Source: Candidatus Melainabacteria bacterium (GTDB lineage: Bacteria; Cyanobacteriota; Vampirovibrionia; Obscuribacterales; Obscuribacteraceae). Taken from it: DNA of 64,000 nucleotides. Below the pieces are notes generated by a model. The model worked only from the letters and a program-made list of their open reading frames with translations. It made no database searches and was not told the origin of the DNA. Shown piece after piece: positions 39,166-48,308 of the stretch; the stretch's first letter is position 1; every line of letters begins with the position of its first letter. The DNA lies in contig PLZS01000087.1 of the NCBI GenBank assembly GCA_003153555.1, positions 1-64,000 of the forward strand, written 5' to 3'. Position numbers and translations under genes: made by a program.

Positions 39166-40677
39166 ATGGATTTTCTTGTAAATTTGGATCCAGCAGCAGA
39201 AATGCCTATGCATCGGCAGATCTATGAAGAAGTAAGGCAGGCAATACTTTCCGGTCGCTTGTCAGCCGGGCGTAAAATGCCCTCGACAAGGGCTTTATCC
39301 CAGGCCCTTGGCATTTCCAGGGCTACTGTGACGATGAGTTATGAGTATCTTCTAAGTGAAGGATACTTCGAATCCTTGACAGGGTCCGGCACTTACGTGA
39401 GCAGGCACCTGCCGGAAGACCTTCTATATGTAGATTCCGATGTCCCCATAGACCCTATTGGCGAACCTGAAGAGACCTCGCTACCGGTAACTCCAGCTAA
39501 ACACATGCGTCTATCTTGGTACGGGCAGAGTCTTGCATCGCGTAATTGGCTTGACTTCCCAGACGCAGAGCCGAAGATTCAATTCACCTTCGGGCGCCCC
39601 GCTTTGGATGAGTTTCCGATGCGGTTGTGGACTCAGCTGTTGTCGAAGCACTTAGCGACCAGGGATTTGACCAGTCTGGACTGTCCGTCGCGCTCTAAAG
39701 GTCACCTGCCCCTGCGTCAGGCGCTGGCTGAATACCTCGCCAGTGCTAGGGCGCTGCATTGCAACCCCGAACGAATAATCATCGTTAACGGCTCGCAACA
39801 GGCGATTGCTTTGGTTACTAGAGTCCTTATCGACAGGGATGACTGTGCTGCAATTGAGGAACCTGGATATCTTGGCGCCCAGAAAGCGTTGATGGCAAGT
39901 GGTGCCAATCTGGTGCCTATCCAGGTTGATTACGCCGGTGTGCGAGTTGATGACTTGAAGAAGCGATTCGACAGCGCCTCGGGGTTGTCAGCGAAATTGT
40001 TGTATGTTACCCCCTCGCATCAGTATCCGACCGGTGTCGCGCTATCACTGCCGCGTCGACTCGACCTGCTCGCGTGGGCGGCGCGCACTGGCACCTACAT
40101 AGTTGAAGACGACTATGACAGTGAATACAGGTACAAGGGGCGCCCTATTCCTGCGCTCGCAGGTTTAGACAAGAATGGATCCGTCATCTATATAGGGACG
40201 TTTTCGAAGGTGCTGTTCCCGGCATTGCGATTAGGATACTTGGTGGTTCCCGAATCACTAGTGGATGTGTTTGCAAGAGCAAAATGGCTTGCAGATCGGC
40301 ACTCGCCACTGCTTGACCAACAAGTGTTGGCAGAGTTCATAACCGCCGGCCACTTAGATCGTCACATCCGCAAAATGCGAGGACTTTATGAACAGCGCAG
40401 AAAATTGTTTGTTGAGAATCTCAAGCTCACTTTCGGCAATCGTATTTCAATCCTGGGTGACAATGCAGGCCTTAGCGTGCTTGTCAGGTTTAATACTGAA
40501 TGTGGGGACGATGAAATAGTGCAGCGCGCCGCGGCGTTGGGTGTTGGTTTATCGAGCACCAAAAAATACTACATCGGTCAACATCGACCCAGTGAATTCT
40601 TGTTGAACTATGCCGGATTGACAGAAGAAGAACTTCTGGAGGGAATTCGTATAATCGCGTCGATTCTGAACGAATAA
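39166..40677 (+). CDS. MocR-family regulator (GntR HTH plus aminotransferase domain)
   Basis: A 503-aa PdxR/MocR-type transcription factor. Residues about 10-80 are the GntR winged helix (MHRQIYEEVRQAILSGRL, MPSTRALSQALGISRATV, GYFESLTGSGTYVS). Residues about 120-500 are a fold-type I aminotransferase domain (FTFGRPALDEFPMRLW, GSQQAIALVTRVL, YVTPSHQYPTGVALS, VEDDYDSEYRYKG) with the PLP lysine in IYIGTFSKVLFPALRLGYL. Such proteins sense PLP or an amino-compound. The upstream divergent exported-protein gene is a candidate target. The start at 39166 places the HTH at the usual distance; an in-frame start at 39121 is possible. Confidence 0.92.
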   Translation: MDFLVNLDPAAEMPMHRQIYEEVRQAILSGRLSAGRKMPSTRALSQALGISRATVTMSYEYLLSEGYFESLTGSGTYVSRHLPEDLLYVDSDVPIDPIGEPEETSLPVTPAKHMRLSWYGQSLASRNWLDFPDAEPKIQFTFGRPALDEFPMRLWTQLLSKHLATRDLTSLDCPSRSKGHLPLRQALAEYLASARALHCNPERIIIVNGSQQAIALVTRVLIDRDDCAAIEEPGYLGAQKALMASGANLVPIQVDYAGVRVDDLKKRFDSASGLSAKLLYVTPSHQYPTGVALSLPRRLDLLAWAARTGTYIVEDDYDSEYRYKGRPIPALAGLDKNGSVIYIGTFSKVLFPALRLGYLVVPESLVDVFARAKWLADRHSPLLDQQVLAEFITAGHLDRHIRKMRGLYEQRRKLFVENLKLTFGNRISILGDNAGLSVLVRFNTECGDDEIVQRAAALGVGLSSTKKYYIGQHRPSEFLLNYAGLTEEELLEGIRIIASILNE

Positions 40678-40785
40678 TTTCCGCTATGGGGAAACCCGCG
40701 CTTTTTTACAATCATCAAACTGCGTTTGTCTTGCCGGAGCAACCGACTAATCAACAATCACAATGGTGCTTGATGCCTGTGCTTG

Positions 40786-41760
40786 TCACCTAATGATTGG
40801 CGTAGGCTTGGGAATGATCAGATTATCGCGTTTTCTCACGTGACCGGGCGGGCTTCCCGTCTGGCGTTTGAAAGCTTTGCCGAATGCAGATTCCGATTTA
40901 TAGCCGACGAGATTGGCCACATCGAAAAGAGAAATATCGCCTTGTTTCAGAAGTGATTCTGCTTTGTGCATTCTCCATGACGTCACGTAATCTAGCGGCG
41001 AACTCCCGGTCAGTTCCTTGAATCTCACCGCAAACGATGACCTGGACATGTCCACGTATTGCGCGAGCGATGCGACTGTCCACTGTTCTTGCGGATTCGA
41101 GTGGATAGCAAATAACGCCTTGCCGATTTGCGTATCGCCCACAGCATTAAGCCAGCCGCTTGCATGCAGGCCAGATTGCTGTTTGTTTATATAAATTCGC
41201 ACCGCTTGAACAAATACCAATTCAGTCAGACGGTCAACTGCAATTGATGTGCCAAATCCTTGGTTGGCAAGTTCCGCTGAGAGAAAGCGCAACGTTGGTT
41301 CCATCCATGGTTCGGATTGCAATTCTTCAGCTTTGATATAAATGAATTCCGGCAAAGAGGACAAGAAAGGATTGTTGCCACCAGTATCAAAGTCATAACA
41401 ACCCATCACAACTTTTGTCGAGGTGCCACCGCCACCAAAGTTGATTATTCTATTTCTTGAATTGTCGTCTAGATTGGCTTGCGTCAGCACGTCATCAAAT
41501 TTGGTGACTGGGCTGGTTAGCGTATCGCGCAATGTATATGGACGAGCGCGAGACGTCAAAAGAAAGTCTCCTGTTGCCATGGAAATGGGTTTATCGGAGA
41601 GTCCACATTCGAGATAACAACCACCGCGAGCGATCATGATGAATCCAGCGCGTCCGATTCTCCCTTCCCACCTTACGCCCCAGGGTGCAGTGAAATCGGT
41701 TTGGCAGTAAACCATGCCTTTAAATTGGGTTGTGCTCAGGACGTCGGCGAGCAGATCCAT
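40786..41760 (-). CDS. AraC-family regulator with cupin N-terminal domain
   Basis: A 324-aa regulator. Residues about 1-190 are an AraC-binding cupin of the Cupin_6 type (FTAPWGVRWEGRIGRAGFIM, GDFLLTSRARPYTLRD, VVMGCYDFDTGGNNPFLSSL). Residues about 215-315 hold the two helix-turn-helix motifs (WTVASLAQYVDMSRSSFAVR, GSSPLDYVTSWRMHKAESLL, SLFDVANLVGYKSESAFGKA, FKRQTGSPPG). AAGGGA is about 9 nt before the ATG at 41760. It is divergent from the MATE exporter, so local control of that exporter is likely. Confidence 0.92.
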   Translation of the reverse strand: MDLLADVLSTTQFKGMVYCQTDFTAPWGVRWEGRIGRAGFIMIARGGCYLECGLSDKPISMATGDFLLTSRARPYTLRDTLTSPVTKFDDVLTQANLDDNSRNRIINFGGGGTSTKVVMGCYDFDTGGNNPFLSSLPEFIYIKAEELQSEPWMEPTLRFLSAELANQGFGTSIAVDRLTELVFVQAVRIYINKQQSGLHASGWLNAVGDTQIGKALFAIHSNPQEQWTVASLAQYVDMSRSSFAVRFKELTGSSPLDYVTSWRMHKAESLLKQGDISLFDVANLVGYKSESAFGKAFKRQTGSPPGHVRKRDNLIIPKPTPIIR

Positions 41761-41828
41761 TACGTAAGTCCCTTTTGGATTGTGGGTTGAATGTCTCATC
41801 ATCTTGCTTAGCAGGGAGCCTTGGAAGA

Positions 41829-41878
41829 TTTGGACGATTGGACATGAATTTTGGACTTTCTGGCATTGAACGTCCAAA
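41829..41878. promoter_or_regulatory. Candidate AraC operator: TTTGGAC repeats
   Basis: TTTGGAC occurs at 41829-41835 and 41850-41856, with ATTGGAC at 41837-41843 and the inverted GTCCAAA at 41872-41878. Spacings of 21 and 22 bp put sites on one face of the helix. The cluster sits between the divergent AraC (start 41760) and MATE (start 41974) genes. Confidence 0.55.
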
Positions 41879-41973
41879 TTGATAATCCTATCATGGATGC
41901 TTGCGAGTGGCGAGCGCTTTCTTGCGGACGTGAATTCCCAGGTGCCGCACAGTTTGGCATTGGAGGTTACGGC

Positions 41974-43344
41974 ATGGCAGTTCTCCTTTTACAAAAAGTT
42001 AGTCTTGTGAATGGTTCGACATGGTCCGCGATTTGGAACATGGCGTGGCCACTGACAATAAATATGCTTGCGCTCGCGTTGATGAACCTTTTTGAGGGGT
42101 GGATTGCAGGCCGGCTAGGCGCTGACGCCCAAGCCGCACTGGGAGTCGGCGGACAATTGTGGTTCCTCTTTATGATGATGACTCTTGCACTTGCCGCTGG
42201 AACGACAGCCCTAATAAGCAGGTTCTGCGGCGCTGGTGACTTTGATTCCGCAGTGAAAGCAGGCAGGCAAGCATTGTTGTGCTCGCTTGTTCTCAGCATG
42301 ATCGCCACTATACTTGGTCTTCTCACCTGCCGAACGGTGCTGCACGTCCTTGGAGCATCAGGAGCGATTGAAGAACAAGGCGTTAAATACTTAACCACGT
42401 CTCTTTTGTCGATGGTGCCGTATACGGTGCTATGGATTTTGAACTCAATTTTCCGTGCCAGCGGTGATTCCTTTACGCCGATGTTAACGATGATGCTTGT
42501 ATTTGGTTTGATCATGGTGGGCGAATTTGTTTTGTGCATCAGCCCTATACAGCTTGGCATACAAGGCATCGGCGTTTCCTGGATTGTCTGTAGCCTGCTT
42601 GGCATAATTGTCAACTTTGACCGATTGAAACGTTCGAATCTCGCCGGCATATGTGAAATGCGTGAGATGATTCGAGATGGACTGTCACTTCACTGGTGCA
42701 AACGCTTTCTTGCCATCGGAATTCCTTCGTGCATGCAAGATCTGGCTGTGATCGGCGGTTCGCTTGGCGTATTTTTAGTGCTCTCAAAAACTTCCGATCC
42801 CATAATCAATCAAGCCGCTTGGGCAGCGGGTTGGCGGCTTGAAGAGACGCTGGTCCTGATGCCAATGTTCGGACTCAATCTCGCAGCTGCCACAATCGTT
42901 GGTCAAAATTTAGGCGCACACATGCCTCAGCGTGCCCAGGCTTGTGGATGGCAAGTCACCGCTATTGGTGCTTCAGTAACCAGTATCGTTGCTCTGGCAA
43001 TGTTCATTTTTGCACCGCATATCGCAGCAGTAATGTGTTCGAATCAAAGTGTGGCTACGCTATGTGTAGAGTATTTGAGGATAGTTTGCTGGACTGAGCC
43101 ATTCTTCGCCTGTTGGCGAATCTTGTCGGGCGCCATGCAAGGCGCCGGATATACACAAGTTCCCATGTATGCCACAGTCTTTTGTTTCGCACTGCTGAGA
43201 ATCGGTTTAGCGGCAACTCTTTCCCATGGCTACCATGGCGAAGCCGTGTGGATTTGGCTAAGCATGGCTGTCAGCACAGTGCTGGCGGGGCTAATTATGA
43301 TCTTTTACTGGTATCGAGGAAAGTGGCGCTTGCAAGAGATCTGA
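41974..43344 (+). CDS. MATE-family multidrug/metabolite exporter
   Basis: A 456-aa polytopic protein with about 12 membrane segments in two homologous halves. Typical MATE features are WPLTINMLALALMNLFEGWI, GLGADAQAALGVGGQLWF-like start of TM2, AAGTTALISRFCGAGD, RASGDSFTPM, and in the second half AAATIVGQNLGAHMPQRA and GAMQGAGYTQVP. It would export a substrate using a Na+ or H+ gradient. The ATG at 41974 has GGAGG 7 nt upstream; longer starts from 41851 would run into the operator repeats. It lies 63 bp before the D-amino-acid oxidase gene on the same strand. Confidence 0.9.
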   Translation: MAVLLLQKVSLVNGSTWSAIWNMAWPLTINMLALALMNLFEGWIAGRLGADAQAALGVGGQLWFLFMMMTLALAAGTTALISRFCGAGDFDSAVKAGRQALLCSLVLSMIATILGLLTCRTVLHVLGASGAIEEQGVKYLTTSLLSMVPYTVLWILNSIFRASGDSFTPMLTMMLVFGLIMVGEFVLCISPIQLGIQGIGVSWIVCSLLGIIVNFDRLKRSNLAGICEMREMIRDGLSLHWCKRFLAIGIPSCMQDLAVIGGSLGVFLVLSKTSDPIINQAAWAAGWRLEETLVLMPMFGLNLAAATIVGQNLGAHMPQRAQACGWQVTAIGASVTSIVALAMFIFAPHIAAVMCSNQSVATLCVEYLRIVCWTEPFFACWRILSGAMQGAGYTQVPMYATVFCFALLRIGLAATLSHGYHGEAVWIWLSMAVSTVLAGLIMIFYWYRGKWRLQEI

Positions 43345-43407
43345 GTCCAACAATGATAAACAGGCAATGATAAAGTATTAGACTCATTACTTGTTTGGTG
43401 ATAACAA

Positions 43408-44385
43408 ATGGATGTTCTTGTGTTGGGTGGCGGCGTGATTGGACTAACCACGGCACTCGTGCTTGCGGAACAAGGTGATCGCGTGGAGCTCTGGTCAAAG
43501 GAATTCTCGCCACACACAACTTCAGATGTTGCCGCTGCATTTTGGTATCCATATGAAGCTTACCCAATTGAAAAGGTTACAGCTTGGGCAATGGAGTCAT
43601 ACTCCAAATTTCAGACTCTTCAAAAAGATGATGATGCAGGAATACTGCCTCGGCAACTAGTTCATTATTTTCGATCTGAAGTTGTGACGCCAGGCTGGTC
43701 TGGCGTTACGCACAATTACGCGGAGAGCAAAGTCGATGCAATTGCAGGATATCAATCTGCGTTTTCTTTCAACACGTTCGTGATTGACATGACGATCTAT
43801 ATGACCTACCTCAGTCGCAAATGCCAGGGAGCCGGTGTCAAATGTGTGGTTCGAGAAGTGACCGATATGGACGATATCAGCGATGACGTTAAATTGATCA
43901 TCAATTGCACAGGACTTGGGTCAAAAGATCTTTTCGCTGATCAGGAACTCGTTCCAGCAAAAGGGCAGGTGGTACGAATTCCGTTAACATCAAGCGAAGA
44001 ACGAATTATCTTGTGCGACTCTGATCTGGAGAAATTTAAGATGATAGTGCCCAGAATGAATGATGTCGTTTTAGGCGGCACATATCAACACACATCCGAT
44101 CTGGCAGTGGATCCCGAGGAGACGCGAAGAATTCTTAGTGACTGCAGGCAGCTTTGGCCATCGCTTGTTGCGGAAGTTGAAACTCAAGTAGTATTAGGTA
44201 GTACAGCCGGTCTTCGTCCGTGTCGACCAACAGTGCGATTGGAAGTGCAGAACTGCGAAGATAACAGACGAATAATACACAACTACGGTCATGGTGGAGC
44301 GGGGGTCACACTTTCTTGGGGCTGTGCCGAGGACGTTGCGGCATTTGCTCGGATTTCCATCGCCCCAGATTCGAACTATAGTTAG
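43408..44385 (+). CDS. D-amino-acid oxidase family FAD enzyme
   Basis: A 325-aa flavoprotein. The FAD-binding motif is at the N terminus (MDVLVLGGGVIGLTTALVLA, RVELWSKE). DVAAAFWYPYEAYP, INCTGLGSKDLFAD, PAKGQVVRIPL, VLGGTYQHTSDLAVDPEETR, TAGLRPCRPTVRLE and IIHNYGHGGAGVTLSWGCA follow, in the order of eukaryote-type D-amino-acid/D-aspartate oxidases. It should oxidise a D-amino acid to the oxo-acid with H2O2 release. Length is a little below the usual 340-370. It may be co-transcribed with the MATE exporter 63 bp upstream. Confidence 0.9.
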   Translation: MDVLVLGGGVIGLTTALVLAEQGDRVELWSKEFSPHTTSDVAAAFWYPYEAYPIEKVTAWAMESYSKFQTLQKDDDAGILPRQLVHYFRSEVVTPGWSGVTHNYAESKVDAIAGYQSAFSFNTFVIDMTIYMTYLSRKCQGAGVKCVVREVTDMDDISDDVKLIINCTGLGSKDLFADQELVPAKGQVVRIPLTSSEERIILCDSDLEKFKMIVPRMNDVVLGGTYQHTSDLAVDPEETRRILSDCRQLWPSLVAEVETQVVLGSTAGLRPCRPTVRLEVQNCEDNRRIIHNYGHGGAGVTLSWGCAEDVAAFARISIAPDSNYS

Positions 44386-44391
44386 TGAACC

Positions 44392-44562
44392 TTGTGGAAC
44401 GCATTACCTGATGGCACTATTGTTCATCTAAATTCAGCCGGTCAAATTATTCAGGCTCAATATTCAAACGGAATGAAACTCGACGATTCCTGCCTCGTTC
44501 AAACAATCGAGGGCTGTTATTGGTATCGCGACTGCAATCTGCGCTGGCATTCGCTGGACTAA
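44392..44562 (+). CDS. Possible 56-aa ORF after the oxidase
   Basis: An open frame begins at TTG 44392, in the same frame as the oxidase after two adjacent stop codons. It encodes a protein-like sequence (LPDGTIVHLNSAGQIIQAQY, GCYWYRDCNLRWHSLD). No ribosome site is visible. It could be a small gene, a decayed gene end, or a read-through extension. Composition is the only support. Confidence 0.35.
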   Translation: MWNALPDGTIVHLNSAGQIIQAQYSNGMKLDDSCLVQTIEGCYWYRDCNLRWHSLD

Positions 44563-44625
44563 TTTCACCCATTGGAAAACGGGAAATGAAAGTAATCTCT
44601 ACCATCCAATAAAATTGTATTGCTA

Positions 44626-44681
44626 CCGACTAACTGCTCAGGGTTTTCCCCATGTCGCGAAGACGCGCGGATTGAGACAAT
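44626..44681 (+). repeat. Duplicated 56-bp leader, copy 1
   Basis: It starts CCGACTAACTGCTCAGGG and ends ATTGAGACAAT. Copy 2 at 45114-45169 has exactly the same length, and the two align without gaps, with near-identity at both ends. It contains the self-complementary GGGTTTTCCC and ends 29 nt before the first secreted gene. Confidence 0.7.
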
Positions 44682-44710
44682 CTGTCGACGAGAATACATA
44701 GGATGTTTGT

Positions 44711-45079
44711 ATGAACAGAAAGAAAATCTCAATTGCGATCTCAGTTACTCTGGCAATTTTTGGAAGTTTAAGCGCTGCCGCAAATGCGCAGTCTGTCATG
44801 TTCGTTGGTGCCAAGCCTGCGCCTGCTTCGGTTCTGGCTCCGAAACCAGCTGTTGCGAAATTGCCAGTCAAATCTGTAGATGAAACAATGCCGGAACAAC
44901 GGCGGCCGTGCATGAAGGGTTACATTGTGAAAATTCAAAGTCCTATCACTGTCATTAGCACTAACGTGGCGACGGTGGAAGAATCTATACCTCCTCCTCC
45001 TCCTCCTGTTACGAACGGTTTCTACTCCTCAATGTGCGTGCCGACAAACCTCTCCAGCCTCAACCCCTATGCCAAATAG
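44711..45079 (+). CDS. Small exported Pro-rich protein, paralogue 1
   Basis: A 122-aa precursor with signal peptide MNRKKISIAISVTLAIFGSL to ANAQS. The mature part has APKPAVAKLPVKSVDETMP, CMKGYIVKIQS and a PPPPPP run before a C-terminal region with a Cys. AGGA is 7-8 nt upstream. It is a tandem paralogue of the next gene: signal peptides align and both share KSV, an MP motif and a KG-x-I-x-x-(V/I)-Q-(T/S)S-like strand. Both genes have the 56-bp leader upstream. Function unknown. Confidence 0.7.
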   Translation: MNRKKISIAISVTLAIFGSLSAAANAQSVMFVGAKPAPASVLAPKPAVAKLPVKSVDETMPEQRRPCMKGYIVKIQSPITVISTNVATVEESIPPPPPPVTNGFYSSMCVPTNLSSLNPYAK

Positions 45080-45113
45080 TTCAGCGTCGGCTGTGCAAAT
45101 GATCCTCTTTGTC

Positions 45114-45169
45114 CCGACTAACAGCTCAGGGTTTTCCCTATACCTAGAAGAGTTGCAGATTGAGACAAT
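45114..45169 (+). repeat. Duplicated 56-bp leader, copy 2
   Basis: It starts CCGACTAACAGCTCAGGG and ends ATTGAGACAAT, matching copy 1 in length and order. The middle is diverged. It ends 135 nt before the second secreted gene. Confidence 0.7.
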
Positions 45170-45304
45170 TCCGACAGTGGCCAACAGCTGCTGCCGATGA
45201 CAATGACGAAGGCGTTACGAGCCGATTAGAAATCAGCTTCGCAACTCCAATTACAAAGTGTATTTAGAAGCGTGCTGCAGTGCAGCATTGTAGAGGACTT
45301 TTGC

Positions 45305-45670
45305 ATGAAAAGAAATAAAATTTCAATCGCCATGTTGGTTGCTGTAGCGATGTGTGGATCTTTGAGCGTAGCAACCAACGCACAGTCTGGCATGATGATG
45401 CTTCCCGAGCCAACACCTGCTCCGGTTATTAGACACATACCTACAGTCGTGAATTATGCTGTCAAGTCTGTCAAACCGATTACAGAAGCGATGCCGCGTC
45501 CGACAAAGCAGCCGATAAACTTTAAGGGACGTATCTTGCACGTTCAAACTAGTGTCGCCGCCCCCGTAGCAGCGCCAGCACCTGTTGTTCAGGTGGCACC
45601 AATGGGTATGGGCGGTTTCGTTGGTAGGGCCAGCGCGCCAACAGCCCCAGTTTCAATGACAAACCAATAG
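45305..45670 (+). CDS. Small exported protein, paralogue 2
   Basis: A 121-aa precursor: signal peptide MKRNKISIAMLVAVAMCGSL to TNAQS, then a Pro/Ala/Val-rich mature part (INFKGRILHVQTSVAAPVAA) ending with Met/Gly-rich MGMGGFVG. The ATG at 45305 has AGAGGAC upstream; a start at 45272 would extend the n-region. Tandem duplicate of the gene before it. The membrane-protein gene starts 30 nt downstream, so the pair may deliver partners for it. Confidence 0.7.
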   Translation: MKRNKISIAMLVAVAMCGSLSVATNAQSGMMMLPEPTPAPVIRHIPTVVNYAVKSVKPITEAMPRPTKQPINFKGRILHVQTSVAAPVAAPAPVVQVAPMGMGGFVGRASAPTAPVSMTNQ

Positions 45671-45700
45671 AACCTAACGATTCAAGCATGTAGGTGTGAA

Positions 45701-46855
45701 ATGAACGCAGGCGAGGCTGTTCTTAAAAAATCGACGAATCCGGTGCCACTGAAAGTGGTGGCGCCGGTTGCCGTTCCAGTCGAGCAAGCCGTGGAGTCCA
45801 AGAAAACACCTCCCTATAGCTGGATTCTCAACCCCGCCGTTGACCTGATCTTCTGCTGCGGCGGGCTGTTATGGTTCGTTTTCTTCGCAAACATGTTTTT
45901 CAAAGCAAGCTTTCCGAATATCAACAGCCCATTCATTTTGTTGACCATTGCCGGAATCCATATCCTGAGTGAAACACATACTGCCGCAACTTTAGAGCGT
46001 TTGCATCAAAGTGAACCGACTCGCAAAGCTCTTAGCACCTTCGGAAAAGTGGCTGCAGCAGTATGTTTCATTCTCGGTATTGCATCTTTAGTAACGCCTG
46101 GTCTGCCAAGCATTTTTGCGAAAATCTATTTGATTTGGATTGTCCAGCACTTCATGGCTCAAAGTTATGGAATTGCGCTTATTTACTGCTATAAGCGCAA
46201 CTACATCATGAACCTCTGGGAAAAGCGTATCTTCAAATTGGCTATTGATGCCACAATTGTTTACGCCATTCTCAAACAATTCACATTTAAAGAATGGTCT
46301 GTTGAAAAGTTTATTGGTCAAAGCTTGCCATTCTGGGGACCGCTACCTGAGTCACTTTTTGCGGTTGTAGATATAATTCTTAAGATCTCTATTCTCGCGT
46401 TTGTCTCGATGATCGCAGTAAAATTTGTGCGCGAGCGAAAAGTCTTCCCATTGCCGGCGGCGCTGTTAACAGTTACAGGCATAGCAATTTTTACGCTCCC
46501 CAAGAGTGTCACAAGCAGTCTGTGGCTTTATGTTCCAGCCTTTTATCACGGCAGTCAGTATCTAGTCGTATCTACCTCTTACTACTTAAAAGAACGTGGA
46601 TTGCCTGAAAATGTCAGCACTTCTGAGATTGGAAAGCTGTTACTCAGACCAACCACGCTAAAATACTTCGCCACCTTATTTGTGGTCGGTATCTTCATTT
46701 ATGGTGGATTGCCAGGGTTGTTGCAAGACTTTGGAATCGATTACAAAATTGCCTATGCAACGATATTTTGTGTCATAAACTTCCATCATTTTTTAATTGA
46801 TGCTGCGATTTGGCGCCTGCGCGATCCGAGAGTCAAAAAGTTGCTGATCGCCTAG
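45701..46855 (+). CDS. Polytopic membrane protein with terminal His-His/Asp motif (copy 1)
   Basis: A 384-aa protein with about nine membrane segments. Notable residues are NPAVDLIFCCGGLLWF at the start of TM1, HILSETHTAATLERLH, YGIALIYCYKR, LWLYVPAFYHGSQYL and the terminal INFHHFLIDAAIWRLRD. The sequence at 59647 shows the same layout (D-ILFVCG, IIGESHQFTSIIR, YVWLFVPLFFHATQHW, YMHYFADRVVWR), so both belong to one family. Conserved His and Asp in or near membranes hint at metal, heme or lipid chemistry, which is inference. AGGTG is 6 nt upstream. It forms a probable operon with the two small exported genes. Family not recognised. Confidence 0.75.
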   Translation: MNAGEAVLKKSTNPVPLKVVAPVAVPVEQAVESKKTPPYSWILNPAVDLIFCCGGLLWFVFFANMFFKASFPNINSPFILLTIAGIHILSETHTAATLERLHQSEPTRKALSTFGKVAAAVCFILGIASLVTPGLPSIFAKIYLIWIVQHFMAQSYGIALIYCYKRNYIMNLWEKRIFKLAIDATIVYAILKQFTFKEWSVEKFIGQSLPFWGPLPESLFAVVDIILKISILAFVSMIAVKFVRERKVFPLPAALLTVTGIAIFTLPKSVTSSLWLYVPAFYHGSQYLVVSTSYYLKERGLPENVSTSEIGKLLLRPTTLKYFATLFVVGIFIYGGLPGLLQDFGIDYKIAYATIFCVINFHHFLIDAAIWRLRDPRVKKLLIA

Positions 46856-47079
46856 CTGTGCACACCTGATCGGTATATAATTCGATGGTCTGGATTTGGA
46901 AACTGCACTGACAGTGAATATGCTGGATTCTTGGTTTGTGCAAATTTATTGTCTGCAAGCAAATTCCGAATTAAGGCGACGCAAAAGGCAATATTAAATC
47001 TGTTTGGAAAATTGAACCATTTCGAACCGCCAAGCGTTTAAAAGAATAAGCAACTGCTTGAACGAATGGAGGCTAATGA

Positions 47080-48114
47080 ATGAGAAGTCGTTTAGTGACC
47101 CTGTTGTGCATGGTCAGTAGTTTAGTCTGTAGCGCTCCAACGGCTGTTTTGGGAGAGCCACAGGCCGTTACTGAAACGAAAGCGACAGAAATCTTGCGCC
47201 AGTCCAAAATCTTACGAACTGACGTGCCTGTTCATGTGACGATAGATGCCAACGAAGCGAAGGTGACCTTAGTGCATGGACAGAAGTCCACTGCGAAGGA
47301 CTGTAAAATCGATGCTGTGCTCCTTGCGAAGAGCATCATTGAGGCATTCCCTGAGCAAATCACGCGTGTTAAGGTGATTTTTGGGTCTTTACAAGACTCC
47401 GCTGTCCAGATGGTTTCGGTCACCGCTGGCGACGTCAAAGCATATGGCGACGGATCTTTGTCACAAGCGGCACTCCTTTCTTCTCTCGAATTAGTTGACG
47501 CAACTTCAAACAGTACACATCCAACGCTTGCTAACGGTGTCAAACCCGGTCCGTTCGAAATAGAAAGAACATTGCTGTTGATGCACATTGACCGATTGAA
47601 GTCTTTGGGCACTAACGTGAAGCCCTTTCAAAATCTCTTTACAACATTGGAAGCGTCGATCGGTGAAGCGGAGCCGAGCGTAATTGAACAACATGTTATT
47701 GATTTGACGCAAAAGTTGAAGGAGCAAGATCAACTCATAAGGCAGGCTGACAATGTTAGGGATGGTCACAGTATTTCTAGCAGTCGAGATACATTGTTCA
47801 CGCAACAATATGGACATCGGCGCAAGTTGCTCAATGCTACGCCAAATACCGTTAGTGGTACTACACCAACCTTGAGTGGTAATCGACCCAATGGAGATCC
47901 GGTGCCAGCTACTACTGCTCACCCGCTCTCTGCTGAATCTCTCGAGCGAAGTCGAGCCATTCGTCAGCGACTGCGCTCACTGCGCCAGTCGGGGCAAGAC
48001 GTTTCCTCACAGAACCAGCAATTTGTTCAAGCGCAAAAACTGATGTTAGAAGGCAATGCGGATCAGGCACGCAAAATAATGGATAGTTTGGCCCACAGTT
48101 TAGGCATACAGTAG
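47080..48114 (+). CDS. Exported protein of unknown function
   Basis: A 344-aa precursor with a signal peptide (MRSRLVTLLCMVSSLVCSAP to VLG). The mature domain to about residue 125 is mixed alpha/beta (VPVHVTIDANEAKVTLVHGQ, ITRVKVIFGSLQDSAVQMVS). Residues 150-240 are helical and the C terminus has an Arg-rich helix pair (ERSRAIRQRLRSLRQSG, LMLEGNADQARKIMDSLAHS). GGAGG lies 7 nt upstream. Isolated on its strand. No known domain recognised. Confidence 0.7.
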   Translation: MRSRLVTLLCMVSSLVCSAPTAVLGEPQAVTETKATEILRQSKILRTDVPVHVTIDANEAKVTLVHGQKSTAKDCKIDAVLLAKSIIEAFPEQITRVKVIFGSLQDSAVQMVSVTAGDVKAYGDGSLSQAALLSSLELVDATSNSTHPTLANGVKPGPFEIERTLLLMHIDRLKSLGTNVKPFQNLFTTLEASIGEAEPSVIEQHVIDLTQKLKEQDQLIRQADNVRDGHSISSSRDTLFTQQYGHRRKLLNATPNTVSGTTPTLSGNRPNGDPVPATTAHPLSAESLERSRAIRQRLRSLRQSGQDVSSQNQQFVQAQKLMLEGNADQARKIMDSLAHSLGIQ

Positions 48115-48308
48115 TTTCCAGTAGTTTCTGTGGAAGGAATTGCTTTCTGTTTGAGGTTAGTTCCGAAACGAGAATCTGTCAGGGTCCCCGTTGATCCCTC
48201 TGAAGTGCGGCAATGATCAACTGGTCAAGTTAATGCTCAGCTTTAACCCCACCTTAATTGAATCCTGTAAACATAGCGTCAGTAGGCTACGCATGTGGAG
48301 GGTTTGAG

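Noticed and set aside
41967-42650. 227-aa open frame antisense to the MATE gene
   Set aside because: The sense strand has MATE motifs and a good ribosome site; the antisense product is a basic composition without a domain.
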